Shown piece by piece: positions 21,270 to 29,373 of a stretch of 64,000 bases of DNA. The stretch comes from Plantactinospora mayteni. Lineage in GTDB: Bacteria > Actinomycetota > Actinomycetes > Mycobacteriales > Micromonosporaceae. The stretch covers positions 248,001-312,000 of the forward strand of contig NZ_BONX01000036.1 of the NCBI RefSeq assembly GCF_016862935.1, given 5' to 3'. Below the pieces are notes generated by a model. That model made no database searches and was not told where the DNA came from. It was given only the letters and a program-made list of their open reading frames with translations. The position numbers were made by a program, and so were the translations under genes. Numbering within the stretch: position 1 is the stretch's first letter; the number at the start of each line of letters is the position of its first letter.

Positions 21270-23153
21270 TCAACCTCGGCGCTGCTCGATGCTCTCGAAG
21301 ATGTCGGCGTCGGTCTCCCGCTGCCACGGCGGCAGATCCGGCCAGTCCGCCACGTACGCCGGCTTCGGGTCGGGGAAGTGTCTGAAGATCTGGCCGATCC
21401 AGCAGAGCGCGACGAACCGGCTCTTCTGCTCCCGGCTCAACCTCGCGGTACGACCGTCCGTGGCAGCGACGAAGGCACGCACCTGCTCCTCGACAGCCGC
21501 CGCGCTTGCCCGCTCCCAGTCGGGGGTTTCCGCCCATGGCGCGACGTACCCCGGCTTCGGCTCCCCCGGGTAGTGCCGGTGGACACCGGCGATCCACGCC
21601 TCCCGGAAGGCCCGCCCCGGCTCGTCTGGCATGCGCTGCTCCTCACTGTCGGGCTCGGCGAACTGGCCGATCTCACGGTCGATCCGACCGACATGTCGAT
21701 CGGTGGTAAGTAATCCCAGCTGTCTCCGCAACCCGTGGAGCCTACGGGTGAGGACACCTGATCCGGTCTGTCGGGCGACGACGAGGGCCGCGTCCGCGTA
21801 CATGACCAGGCGATCAGGGTCCCGAAGCTGCACCCCGACATGGGCGAGATCGACGAGTACGCCGCCGTGACGACGAAGGGAAAGATCCTTGTCGAGGGCT
21901 TCCAGGAGAGCGGGCTCCGCGAGATCCGGCCGCCGGAGTTGGACGTAACAGGTACCTCGTTGCTCTGCCAGGCGTGAGCCGTCGAACCGGAGCCACCCGC
22001 CGTTCTGGAACTGGCCGCCCAGCCCGGCCACGCGTTCCGCCCGGTCGAGAGCACGGGCACACGAGTCCAGATCACCGACACCAGCAGCAGCTTCCGCGAG
22101 GACGGCGTCGATCCAGTACCTCGTGGAGAGCCCCGCGTCACCGCGCGACGCCAGTCGGCCGGCGACGTCCAGCATCGAAAGAGCGTGCGCCGGCTGTCGC
22201 TCGTAGACGCTGATGAAGGCATGCCGGGTCATGGCACAGGCCCACAGGTCGAAGTCGGTCGCCTCCCGACCGGCGACGGCCGCCGAGACGTAATAGTTGG
22301 CGGCGTCGACATAGTGGTTGCCGTCGAAAAGCACCTCTCCGGCAAGCTGGAGAAGGTCGCCACTCAGCCCGCAGAGGCGGCTGCGGGTCGCGGTCCCGCG
22401 CGCCTCATACAACGCGCCGAACAAGGTGTCTAGCTGCTGCGAGACCAGCGGCAAGACGGTGCTCTTGCGCTTTGCCGAGCTGAACACCGTCCATAGTTGA
22501 CGATTCACCGCGCCGTACGCGTCCAGGGCTGCCGCGTCCAGCCGTCGCGGGTCGGCGGCGACGTACTCCAGCCGGTCCAGGTCGAGCCGATCCTCCAGGT
22601 CAGCCGCCGTCAGGGCCGGTGCGGCAAGGCTCAGCAGGCGCAGCAGCTCGCGGCGGTGCATATCCTCGACCCCCGATGATGATGTCCCACGGGCATGCTC
22701 CTGCCCATCTCCACTCCCGCCTGCCTCGGGATGGCGCCCGATCTGCTCGTCGGCCTCGCGCGCAGACTGCTCCGGCAGCTTGAACCAGAGTAGGCCGGCC
22801 GGGATGCCGAGCGTCCTCGCCCACCGCGCCAGCCTGTCCAGGTCCTTCATCGCCGATCCACCCTCGATCCGGCTCAACTGAGCCTGGGTGATGCCCACCC
22901 AGCCGGCGACAATCTCCTGTCGGATGGTTCGACCGTGGAAGCGATGATGCCGATAGGCGGCGATGACCTGCCCCATGTTCCAGGTTGCGAGGGCATCCCG
23001 CATCTCATCGGTGTCCCAGAAGTTGACGGGTACGTCTGGCGGGCCGGCCGCGAGACCGCGCGTCTTCGACTGGCAGGCCGCGCACTGGTGTTGCCGGTTG
23101 TCTCGGGCGAGGCGGGTCCCGCAACGGCAGTAGCGCACGGTTCGGTTCGTCAT
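21270..23153 (-). CDS. XRE-family regulator with zinc-knuckle, TPR region and duplicated C-terminal motif
   Basis: 627 residues. An N-terminal cysteine set C9-x-C11...C24-xx-C27 looks like a small zinc ribbon. An XRE helix-turn-helix follows at about residues 55-120 (WVGITQAQLSRIEGG). A linker leads to a long TPR-like helical region (residues 170-490) of the type found in actinobacterial AfsR/BldB-context regulators. The last 110 residues hold two copies of an HYPGEPKPGYV/HFPDPKPAYV motif, each followed by a Trp-rich helix (WAETPDWERAS, WPDLPPWQRET); this recalls RyR-type repeats, but I cannot confirm it. Base composition is slightly less GC-rich than the neighbours. It is divergent from the small protein at 23370, a pairing common in actinomycetes. 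Ligand and targets unknown. Confidence 0.85.
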   Translation of the reverse strand: MTNRTVRYCRCGTRLARDNRQHQCAACQSKTRGLAAGPPDVPVNFWDTDEMRDALATWNMGQVIAAYRHHRFHGRTIRQEIVAGWVGITQAQLSRIEGGSAMKDLDRLARWARTLGIPAGLLWFKLPEQSAREADEQIGRHPEAGGSGDGQEHARGTSSSGVEDMHRRELLRLLSLAAPALTAADLEDRLDLDRLEYVAADPRRLDAAALDAYGAVNRQLWTVFSSAKRKSTVLPLVSQQLDTLFGALYEARGTATRSRLCGLSGDLLQLAGEVLFDGNHYVDAANYYVSAAVAGREATDFDLWACAMTRHAFISVYERQPAHALSMLDVAGRLASRGDAGLSTRYWIDAVLAEAAAGVGDLDSCARALDRAERVAGLGGQFQNGGWLRFDGSRLAEQRGTCYVQLRRPDLAEPALLEALDKDLSLRRHGGVLVDLAHVGVQLRDPDRLVMYADAALVVARQTGSGVLTRRLHGLRRQLGLLTTDRHVGRIDREIGQFAEPDSEEQRMPDEPGRAFREAWIAGVHRHYPGEPKPGYVAPWAETPDWERASAAAVEEQVRAFVAATDGRTARLSREQKSRFVALCWIGQIFRHFPDPKPAYVADWPDLPPWQRETDADIFESIEQRRG

Positions 23154-23369
23154 CGCTCTGCCCGGCTCATCGTGGACGTGACTCCGTTACATCTACGGAT
23201 GGTCTATCACTCTACGTGCATACGACGATGCCGCGAATACATGTCACGCATACTCCGCTCGACACAGGCCCGCCCGTCCGCAGGTCGCACCCTCAAATGG
23301 ACACATCGCATGGCCACCCGCACCACCCGACGTCGGGCGAGCGGATGGCCCGAACCAGATGGAGGAGAA

Positions 23370-23735
23370 GTGATCACCAACTCCGTGGCACATCCGCCCT
23401 GGTGTTCGGCGTCCTGCCCGGTCACCTCGGCCAACCCCACCGGTCTGCACATGTCCCGCGTGCACACCATCGAACCCGTGGGTCACGAGCCGCTTCGGCT
23501 CGCCGCGTTCGTCAGCGGTCCGAGCCTGCCGCAGGGTACGCCCGCCACGGTCCTCGTGGAGGCCTACGACGACGCCGATGACCCGAACGAGCCCTGTGCC
23601 GTACTCGTGCTGTCGCCACGCCAGGCGGGTGGCCTGGCCGACGGGCTGCGCTCGCTGGCCGGCACCACACACGCTGGTAACCGACGCGGTGATCCGGCGG
23701 CGGCGGAGCCGGTCAGCCGGCCGTGGGCAGGGTGA
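23370..23735 (+). CDS. Small DUF6907-like protein divergent from the XRE regulator
   Basis: A 121-residue protein opening with a PPWCSASCP cysteine motif, then HMSRVHTIEPVG and a beta-rich segment ending in VLSPRQAGGLADGLRSLAG. This matches my recollection of the small DUF6907-type proteins encoded beside XRE regulators in actinomycetes; the family name is tentative. GTG 23370 follows GGAGGAG closely. The frame is open far upstream, but that part has no start support and overlaps the divergent promoter region. The last 23 bp overlap the 3' end of the convergent histidine kinase gene, so the true end of the conserved part may be earlier. Confidence 0.7.
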   Translation: MITNSVAHPPWCSASCPVTSANPTGLHMSRVHTIEPVGHEPLRLAAFVSGPSLPQGTPATVLVEAYDDADDPNEPCAVLVLSPRQAGGLADGLRSLAGTTHAGNRRGDPAAAEPVSRPWAG

Positions 23736-24936
23736 CCGTGACCACCAGGCCGCCGCCGGGGCGAGGTTCGGCGTCCACCGTGCCGCCGTGCGCCCGGGCG
23801 ACCGCCCGTACGATCGACAGCCCCAGCCCTGCGCCGGGCGGGTTGCCGGCGAGCCGGTCGCCGCCGAGCCGCCGGAACGGTTCGAAGAGGCTCGCTATCT
23901 CATACCGGGCCACCACCGGCCCGGTGTTCTCCACCCGGACCCACACCGTGCCGTCCGGGCCGGTACCGCTGCCGACCCGTACCCAGCCGTGCTCGGGGAC
24001 GTTGTGCCGGACGCCGTTCTCGACCAGGTTCTGCACCAGTCGTTCCAGCAGCACCGAACTGCCGGTGGTGGGCGCCTCGGCCGCCTCGGCGCGTACGGTC
24101 ACCGGGCCGGGGGGCACCTGCGCGACGACGTGTTCCACCACGTCCGCCAGATCCACATAGGAGCGTTCGGCCACCTCGTGCTCCGATCGGGCCAGCAGCA
24201 GGAGTCCGTCGATCAGCCGTTCGTGCCGGGCGTTGACCGCCAGCAGCGTACTGCCGAGCTGGCGCAACTCGGGCGAGGCCGAGTCGGGGACGACCAGCAC
24301 CTCCAGCAGGGTCCGGTTCAACGTCAGCGGGGTACGCAGTTCGTGCGACGCGTTGCCGATGAACCGCCGTTGGCTGTCGAACGCGTGGTCCAGCCGGGCC
24401 AGCATCAGGTCGAAGGTGTCGGCGAGTTCCCTGATCTCGTCCGGCGGACCGGTCAGCGCGATCCGTTCGTGCAGGCCACGGTCGGCGTCCGGCGCGCTGG
24501 CGATCCGCCGGGCCGTCTCGGTGACCCGGTGCAGCGGCTGGAGCAGCCGGCCGGCGATCAACCAGCCGAAGGCGGTCGCGGCGGCACCGACCACCACCAG
24601 CGCGATCCCGCCCTGGGTGAGCAGCGCCTCCAGGGCGTCCTGTCGGGCCTGGCCGGTTGCCCGGGTCACCTGCTCCATCTCGTCCGCCGACGGCAGCCCG
24701 ACCTCGCCGTCCCGGGCCGGGGCGATGGCGTCGACCCCCATCTCGGGCGACGGCGTCGGACTCCCGGAGGGCGGTCCGACCCGGTTGAAGGTGAAGGTGG
24801 AGTTCTGCGGCAGCCGCTGCGACATCAGGGCGTACGTCACGCCGAGCAGCAGCAGGCCGGCGAGCAGGAACAACCCGCCGTAGACCAGGGTGAGCCGGGC
24901 CCGGATGGTCAGCCTGGCCGGCGAGAGGCGTCTCAC
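23713..24936 (-). CDS. Two-component sensor histidine kinase
   Basis: 407 residues, membrane-bound. A first span at about residues 13-35 and a second at about 107-129 enclose an extracytoplasmic loop of some 70 residues rich in Pro and Ser. A HAMP linker follows, then the H-box FIGNASHELRTPL, the N-box NLVENGVRHN, and the ATP-lid glycines PGAGLGLSIV. It is translated from a GTG that overlaps the response-regulator stop as GTGA, so the pair is coupled and co-expressed. The signal sensed is unknown. A divergent lipoprotein gene next door is a plausible target or partner. Confidence 0.95.
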   Translation of the reverse strand: MRRLSPARLTIRARLTLVYGGLFLLAGLLLLGVTYALMSQRLPQNSTFTFNRVGPPSGSPTPSPEMGVDAIAPARDGEVGLPSADEMEQVTRATGQARQDALEALLTQGGIALVVVGAAATAFGWLIAGRLLQPLHRVTETARRIASAPDADRGLHERIALTGPPDEIRELADTFDLMLARLDHAFDSQRRFIGNASHELRTPLTLNRTLLEVLVVPDSASPELRQLGSTLLAVNARHERLIDGLLLLARSEHEVAERSYVDLADVVEHVVAQVPPGPVTVRAEAAEAPTTGSSVLLERLVQNLVENGVRHNVPEHGWVRVGSGTGPDGTVWVRVENTGPVVARYEIASLFEPFRRLGGDRLAGNPPGAGLGLSIVRAVARAHGGTVDAEPRPGGGLVVTVTLPTAG

Positions 24937-25589
24937 GGGATCCGGTACCCCACTCCCGGCTCGGTCAGCACGATCGGCGGGTCGCCGAGCTTGCGGCGCA
25001 GCTTGAGGATCGCCATCCGTACCGCGTGGGTGAACGGGTCGGCGTGCTCGTCCCAGGCCTTCTCCAGCAGTTGTTCGGCGGAGACCGCGGCACCGTCGGC
25101 GCGGAGCAGCTCGGCGAGTACCGCGAACTCCTTGCGGGACAGCGGGACGTACCGGCCGTCCCGGTAGACCTCGCGGCGGTACGGGTCGAGGCGTACCCCG
25201 GCACGTTCCAGCACCGGCGGCGCGGCCGACCGGGCCCGGCGGCCGAGCGCCGCCACCCGGGCGGCCAGTTCCCGGAACGCGAACGGCTTCGGCAGGTAGT
25301 CGTCCGCGCCCAGGGCCAGCCCGGTGACCCGGTCGTCGATCCCGGCGGCGGCGGTCAGCATCAGCACCCGGACCGGGGAGTCGTGCCGGACGATCGCCCG
25401 GCAGACCTCGTCGCCGTGCACCACCGGCAGGTCACGGTCGAGCACCACCACGTCGTAGTCGTGCACGCCGACCCGCTCCAGCGCGGCACCGCCGTCGTGC
25501 ACCACGTCGACCGCGTGGGCGTCCCGGCGCAGCCCCTGGGCCACCGTGTCGGCGAGCAGCCGTTCGTCCTCGACCAGCAGGATCCGCAT
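24933..25589 (-). CDS. OmpR/PhoB-type response regulator
   Basis: 218 residues: a receiver domain with the acidic pair near residues 8-10 (VEDE), phosphoacceptor Asp in VVLDRDLPV, and Lys in LPKPF, then an OmpR winged helix (VLTEPGVGYRIP at the end). The start is set at ATG 25589 because the receiver fold begins there (MRILLVEDE); an upstream extension of 13 residues is open but atypical. It is the first gene of the kinase pair. The 123-bp space to the divergent lipoprotein gene is where it would most simply bind. Confidence 0.95.
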   Translation of the reverse strand: MRILLVEDERLLADTVAQGLRRDAHAVDVVHDGGAALERVGVHDYDVVVLDRDLPVVHGDEVCRAIVRHDSPVRVLMLTAAAGIDDRVTGLALGADDYLPKPFAFRELAARVAALGRRARSAAPPVLERAGVRLDPYRREVYRDGRYVPLSRKEFAVLAELLRADGAAVSAEQLLEKAWDEHADPFTHAVRMAILKLRRKLGDPPIVLTEPGVGYRIP

Positions 25590-25712
25590 CCGCCCATGGT
25601 GACCCGGGCCAGGTAACCGGGGTGTCAACGCTTTCCGTGACGCCCGGGAAAGGTGCCGCCGGCTCTACTCGGTACGGCCGGCGACCGTCCGGCCGAACGG
25701 AGGTGTACCACG

Positions 25713-26276
25713 ATGCGGATCAGGACCGGTCTGCTGCTCGGTCTGCTGCTACTGGGTGGCGTGGCCGGGTGCGGCGGGGCCGACCAGGACCCGGAGATCG
25801 CCACGGCCGGCGGTCCCGCCGCCAGCGCCAGCGGTAGCGCGGGACCGGCACCGGTCGACGAGGCCGAGCGGGCTCGCCGCTTCGGCCAGTGCATGCGGGA
25901 CAACGGGGTACCGGACTTCCCCGATCCGGAGATCGAGGGCGGGGCGATCCGGATGCGGGCGCCGGAGGGCGCGGACCGGGCGAAGATGGAGGCGGCACAG
26001 CAGAAGTGCAAGGAGTACCTGCCCAACGGGGGTGAGCCGCCGAAACTGGACCCGCAGGCGCAGCAGAAGATGCGGGAGTACGCCCGCTGCATGCGGGAGA
26101 ACGGCGTCCCGAGGTTCCCGGATCCGGGGGCGGACGGCGGGATCCGGATCGAGGGCGGGTCCGACCTCGACCCGCAGTCGGAGAGTTTCAAGGCCGCCGA
26201 GCAGGCGTGCGCGGGGCACCGCCCGGAGCCGTCGGGCGGGGCGGAGGGGGGCCAGCGCACCGACAGCCAGGGTTGA
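25713..26276 (+). CDS. Putative lipoprotein with duplicated CMR-NGVPDFPDP motif
   Basis: 187 residues with a lipoprotein signal (GLLLGLLLLGGVAGC, acylated Cys at residue 20). The mature part carries two copies of one motif: QCMRDNGVPDFPDP with Cys near residue 60, and RCMRENGVPRFPDP with Cys near residue 126. Each copy has another Cys about 30 residues later, which could make two disulfides in the cell envelope. GGAGG lies nine bases before ATG 25713. I know this repeat from actinobacterial lipoproteins beside two-component systems and MacB-like exporters, but no exporter is present here. Divergent arrangement with the response regulator suggests control by it. Function unknown. Confidence 0.85.
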   Translation: MRIRTGLLLGLLLLGGVAGCGGADQDPEIATAGGPAASASGSAGPAPVDEAERARRFGQCMRDNGVPDFPDPEIEGGAIRMRAPEGADRAKMEAAQQKCKEYLPNGGEPPKLDPQAQQKMREYARCMRENGVPRFPDPGADGGIRIEGGSDLDPQSESFKAAEQACAGHRPEPSGGAEGGQRTDSQG

Positions 26277-26290
26277 CCCCACCCCGGCCG

Positions 26291-26406
26291 GGCCGGCGGT
26301 ACCGGGTTCGACGGGCCGGGTTCGACGGGCCGGGTAATCGCTCGGGCTCGGCCGGGCGATTGCTCGGGCTCGGCCGGGCAACTCGACGAACCCGGTACCG
26401 CCGGCC
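26291..26406. repeat. 20-bp inverted repeat enclosing two direct repeats
   Basis: A perfect 20-bp inverted repeat (26291-26310 and 26387-26406) brackets 76 bp. Inside are two adjacent copies of GGGTTCGACGGGCC and two copies of GCTCGGGCTCGGCCGGGC. It lies between the lipoprotein and VOC genes. It may act as a terminator, but the nested direct repeats are unusual for one. Confidence 0.8.
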
Positions 26407-26432
26407 GCCGACGGGTCGGACAATGATGGGTC

Positions 26433-26876
26433 ATGGAGCAACGCGTGCACTTCGTCACGGTGGCCACCCGGGACCTGGACCGGGCCCGGGACTTCTACGT
26501 GGACGGGCTGGGCTGGACGCCGACCCTGGACGTACCGGACGAGATCCTCTTCTTCCAGGTGGCCCCGGGAGTGATGCTCGGGCTCTTCGAGGCGGAGGCG
26601 TTCGCCGCCGACCTCGGTGCCGGGACGCCGCTGCTGCCCGCGCCGACCGGCTTCACCCTGTCGCACAACGTCGAGAGCCCGGCGGAGGTGGACCGGATAC
26701 TGGCGCAGGCCGCCGCCGCCGGGGCGACGGTGGTCAAGTCCGGCCAGCACGCCGCCTTCGGCGGCTACCACGGGCACTTCGCGGACCCGAACGACCTGCT
26801 CTGGGAGGTCGCGCACAATCCGGACTGGCAGGTGGCCGAGGACGGCCGGGTGACGCTCGGCCCGCCCGAGGAGTGA
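26433..26876 (+). CDS. VOC/glyoxalase-fold protein
   Basis: A 147-residue vicinal-oxygen-chelate protein with two beta-alpha-beta-beta-beta modules: the first begins VHFVTVATRDLDRARDFYVDGLGW, residues 5-28, and the second includes HNVESPAEVDRIL and ends with the typical GYHGHFADPNDLLWEVAHN. Metal-ligand candidates are His near residue 6 and Glu in LWEV. Single-domain VOC proteins include glyoxalases, antibiotic-binding proteins and dioxygenase-like proteins, and the sequence alone does not decide between them. It is a single-gene unit followed by a strong hairpin at 26907. Confidence 0.88.
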   Translation: MEQRVHFVTVATRDLDRARDFYVDGLGWTPTLDVPDEILFFQVAPGVMLGLFEAEAFAADLGAGTPLLPAPTGFTLSHNVESPAEVDRILAQAAAAGATVVKSGQHAAFGGYHGHFADPNDLLWEVAHNPDWQVAEDGRVTLGPPEE

Positions 26877-26906
26877 GCGGTGCCGGAGCCGCCCGGAAAT
26901 GAGGGC

Positions 26907-26934
26907 GCGGGGGGCCCGGGACAGGGCCCCCCGC
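26907..26934 (+). terminator. Terminator hairpin after the VOC gene
   Basis: A perfect 11-bp, all-GC stem (26907-26917 with 26924-26934) and six-base loop begin 30 bp after the VOC stop codon. No U-tract follows. Confidence 0.7.
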
Positions 26935-27135
26935 AGGGAAGGGACGGCCGGCTGTGCGCAACAGCCGGGAAGACCGTTCCATCCGGTACGGACCTCTCGC
27001 GGCGGCCTCGACCGGGCCGGTCTTCCTGGACGCGACTGGCATCACGTCCACCCTGTCCAACGAGAGCGCCCACCCACCGGTAACGGCACAAACCGACCGA
27101 TCTTGGACGCAGTACGCGGGATTGCCGGGTGGATG

Positions 27136-27175
27136 TTGACGACTTGTCGTCGCGGGAACGACGACAAGTCGTCAA
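27136..27175. terminator. 17-bp perfect hairpin downstream of icd
   Basis: Arms 27136-27152 and 27159-27175 pair perfectly around a CGGGAA loop, starting 18 bases beyond the icd stop on the minus strand. The stem is less GC-rich than its surroundings (core ACGACTTGTCGTCG) and lacks a U-tract, so an operator or processing site is an alternative reading. Confidence 0.65.
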
Positions 27176-27193
27176 GATCGACAGAGGGCGTCG

Positions 27194-28411
27194 TCAGGCG
27201 GCGAGTTTGCGGGCCAGGTTGTGGTCCAGGGCGGACATGAACTCGTCGGTGGTGAGCCAGGGGGCGTCGCGGGAGATGAGCAGGGCCAGGTCCTTGGTCA
27301 TCTGGCCACCCTCGACGGTCTGCACGCAGACCTGCTCCAGGGCCTCGGCGAACCGGGCCACCTCGGGGGTACCGTCCAGCTTGCCCCGGTGCGCCAGGCC
27401 ACGGGTCCAGGCGAAGATCGACGCGATCGGGTTGGTCGAGGTCTTCTCGCCCTTCTGCCACTGCCGGTAGTGCCGGGTGACCGTGCCGTGCGCCGCCTCG
27501 GCCTCGACCGTACGGCCGTCCGGGGTCATCAGCACCGAGGTCATCAGGCCCAGCGAGCCGAAGCCCTGCGCCACGGTGTCGGACTGCACGTCACCGTCGT
27601 AGTTCTTGCAGGCCCAGACGAAGCCGCCCTCCCACTTCAGCGCGGCGGCGACCATGTCGTCGATCAGCCGGTGCTCGTAGGTGATCCCGGCGGCGGCGAA
27701 CTCCGCCGAGAACTCCGCCTCGAAGACCTCGGCGAAGAGGTCCTTGAACCGGCCGTCGTACGCCTTGAGGATGGTGTTCTTGGTGGACAGGTAGACCGGG
27801 TAGCCACGGTCCAGGCCGTACCGGAAGGAGGCCCGGGCGAAGTCCCGAATCGAGTCGTCGAAGTTGTACATCCCCATCGTGACGCCGCCACCCGGGAAGT
27901 TCGCGACCTCCATCTCGACCGGGGCGCCGCCGTCGGTCGGGGTGTACGTGATGGTGACCGTGCCCGGCCCCGGCACCACGAAGTCGGTCGCCTTGTACTG
28001 GTCGCCGTGCGCGTGCCGGCCGATGATGATCGGCTTGGTCCAGCCCGGTACCAGCCGCGGCACGTTGGACATGATGATCGGCTCGCGGAAGACCACGCCG
28101 CCGAGGATGTTCCGGATCGTGCCGTTCGGCGACCGCCACATCTTCTTGAGGCCGAACTCCTCGACCCGGGCCTCGTCCGGGGTGATGGTGGCGCACTTGA
28201 CGCCGACGCCATGCTGCTTGATCGCGTTCGCCGCGTCGACCGTCACCTGGTCGTCGGTCTCGTCGCGGTACTGGATCGACAGGTCGTAGTAGTGCAGGTC
28301 GACGTCGAGGTACGGCAGGATCAACTGGTCGCGGATCTGCTTCCAGATGATCCGGGTCATCTCGTCGCCGTCGATTTCAACCACGGGGTTCGTAACCTTG
28401 ATCTTCGCCAT
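27194..28411 (-). CDS. icd: NADP-dependent isocitrate dehydrogenase
   Basis: Oxidative decarboxylation of isocitrate to 2-oxoglutarate in the TCA cycle. The 405-residue protein is the homodimeric, eukaryote-like type: [11 protein letters not shown] at the start, [36 protein letters not shown] (residues 92-112) with the substrate-binding serine and arginines, NYDGDVQSD with metal-binding aspartates, and [11 protein letters not shown] for NADP. GGAGAGGAG lies about ten bases before the ATG. It is a single-gene unit, divergent from the MBL-fold gene and followed by a perfect hairpin. Confidence 0.97.
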   Translation of the reverse strand: MAKIKVTNPVVEIDGDEMTRIIWKQIRDQLILPYLDVDLHYYDLSIQYRDETDDQVTVDAANAIKQHGVGVKCATITPDEARVEEFGLKKMWRSPNGTIRNILGGVVFREPIIMSNVPRLVPGWTKPIIIGRHAHGDQYKATDFVVPGPGTVTITYTPTDGGAPVEMEVANFPGGGVTMGMYNFDDSIRDFARASFRYGLDRGYPVYLSTKNTILKAYDGRFKDLFAEVFEAEFSAEFAAAGITYEHRLIDDMVAAALKWEGGFVWACKNYDGDVQSDTVAQGFGSLGLMTSVLMTPDGRTVEAEAAHGTVTRHYRQWQKGEKTSTNPIASIFAWTRGLAHRGKLDGTPEVARFAEALEQVCVQTVEGGQMTKDLALLISRDAPWLTTDEFMSALDHNLARKLAA

Positions 28412-28479
28412 CGGCCGGCGCTCCTCTCCGGGACATCTGCTCTAGCAGTACGAGCGTACTGGAGAGCGTCGGGGACCCC

Positions 28480-28485
28480 TACACT
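28480..28485 (+). promoter_or_regulatory. -10 element of a probable leaderless promoter
   Basis: TACACT is followed by seven bases and the ATG of the metallo-beta-lactamase-fold gene, with no ribosome-binding site. The layout is identical to that at 19960-19965. Confidence 0.5.
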
Positions 28486-28492
28486 GCCTGCC

Positions 28493-29311
28493 ATGCTCAG
28501 TCGTTCCGTGGGTCCGATCACCGTCGTCGCGCTGCCGGACGCCGAGGGATTGTTCTTCCAGCCCCGCACCGAGGCGTTCCCGACCGCGACCGCCGCACAC
28601 TGGCGGCTGGCCGACGAACGCGACCCGGGCGCGGTGACCGCCGACGGGCAGTGGCGGCTGCCGTTCCGCTGCTTCGCGCTCCGCGTCGACGACGGCCCGG
28701 CCGCCGGCCGAGTGATCATGATCGACGCCGGCATCGGCCCCGCCGACGCCCCCGCCCGGAGCTGGGCGCCGGTGCCGGGCCGGCTGCCGGCCGAACTCGC
28801 CGCCGCCGGCATCGCACCCGAGCAGGTCGACACGGTGGTACTCACCCACCTGCACACCGACCACATCGGCTGGGCGGTCACCGGCCCGGCCGGTACGCCG
28901 TACTTCCGCAACGCCCGCTACCTGCTGCAACGGGCCGAGATCGCCGCGTTCCGCCGGTACGACCCGTCCGGGGTGACCGGCTACCTGCTCGACCCGCTCA
29001 CCGCCGCCGGCCAGCTCGACCCGCTCGACGGCGACACCCGGCTCGGACCCGGAATCCGAATCCTGGCCACCCCCGGCCACACCCCCGGGCACCAGTCGGT
29101 ACTGGTCGAACACGCCGACCACTCCCTACTGCTCACCGGCGACCTGCTGGTACACGCGGTGCAACTGCTCGCCCCCGAACTGCCGTACGCGCACGAGGAC
29201 GACCCGGTCACCGCCCGGGCCTCGCGGGAGCGGATGCTCACCGAACTGGCCGCCCGACCGTCCGCCACGCTGGGCACTCCGCACCTGAGTACACCCTTCG
29301 TTCCGCTGTAG
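28493..29311 (+). CDS. Metallo-beta-lactamase-fold hydrolase
   Basis: 272 residues with the full MBL metal site: HLHTDHIG near residue 120, the distal histidine in TPGHTPGHQS, and the bridging aspartate in LLTGDLLVH. The general layout and LRVDDGPAAGRVIMIDAGIG opening (residues 65-84) resemble lactonase- or quinolone-hydrolase-like members acting on small molecules rather than true beta-lactamases. No signal peptide, so cytoplasmic. It is expressed divergently from icd and probably from a leaderless transcript starting at the ATG. The substrate cannot be told from sequence. Confidence 0.9.
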   Translation: MLSRSVGPITVVALPDAEGLFFQPRTEAFPTATAAHWRLADERDPGAVTADGQWRLPFRCFALRVDDGPAAGRVIMIDAGIGPADAPARSWAPVPGRLPAELAAAGIAPEQVDTVVLTHLHTDHIGWAVTGPAGTPYFRNARYLLQRAEIAAFRRYDPSGVTGYLLDPLTAAGQLDPLDGDTRLGPGIRILATPGHTPGHQSVLVEHADHSLLLTGDLLVHAVQLLAPELPYAHEDDPVTARASRERMLTELAARPSATLGTPHLSTPFVPL

Positions 29312-29373
29312 TACTGCTTCAGGTCGATTGTCGGGGGTGGCGTGCTTCGCACCAGCTCAGCAGCATCGATGGC

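Larger units (their letters stand above)
26877..27193. other. Convergent intergenic region with two terminator hairpins
   Basis: This 317-bp space between the VOC gene and icd contains no gene that I can support. It holds two hairpins, one near each gene end, which are listed separately. The middle part, about 26940-27130, shows nothing recognisable. Confidence 0.5.

Noticed and set aside
23154-23369. An N-terminal extension of the DUF6907-like gene reaching back to 22935
   Set aside because: It would overlap the XRE gene and its promoter, while GTG 23370 has a strong Shine-Dalgarno and begins the conserved cysteine motif.
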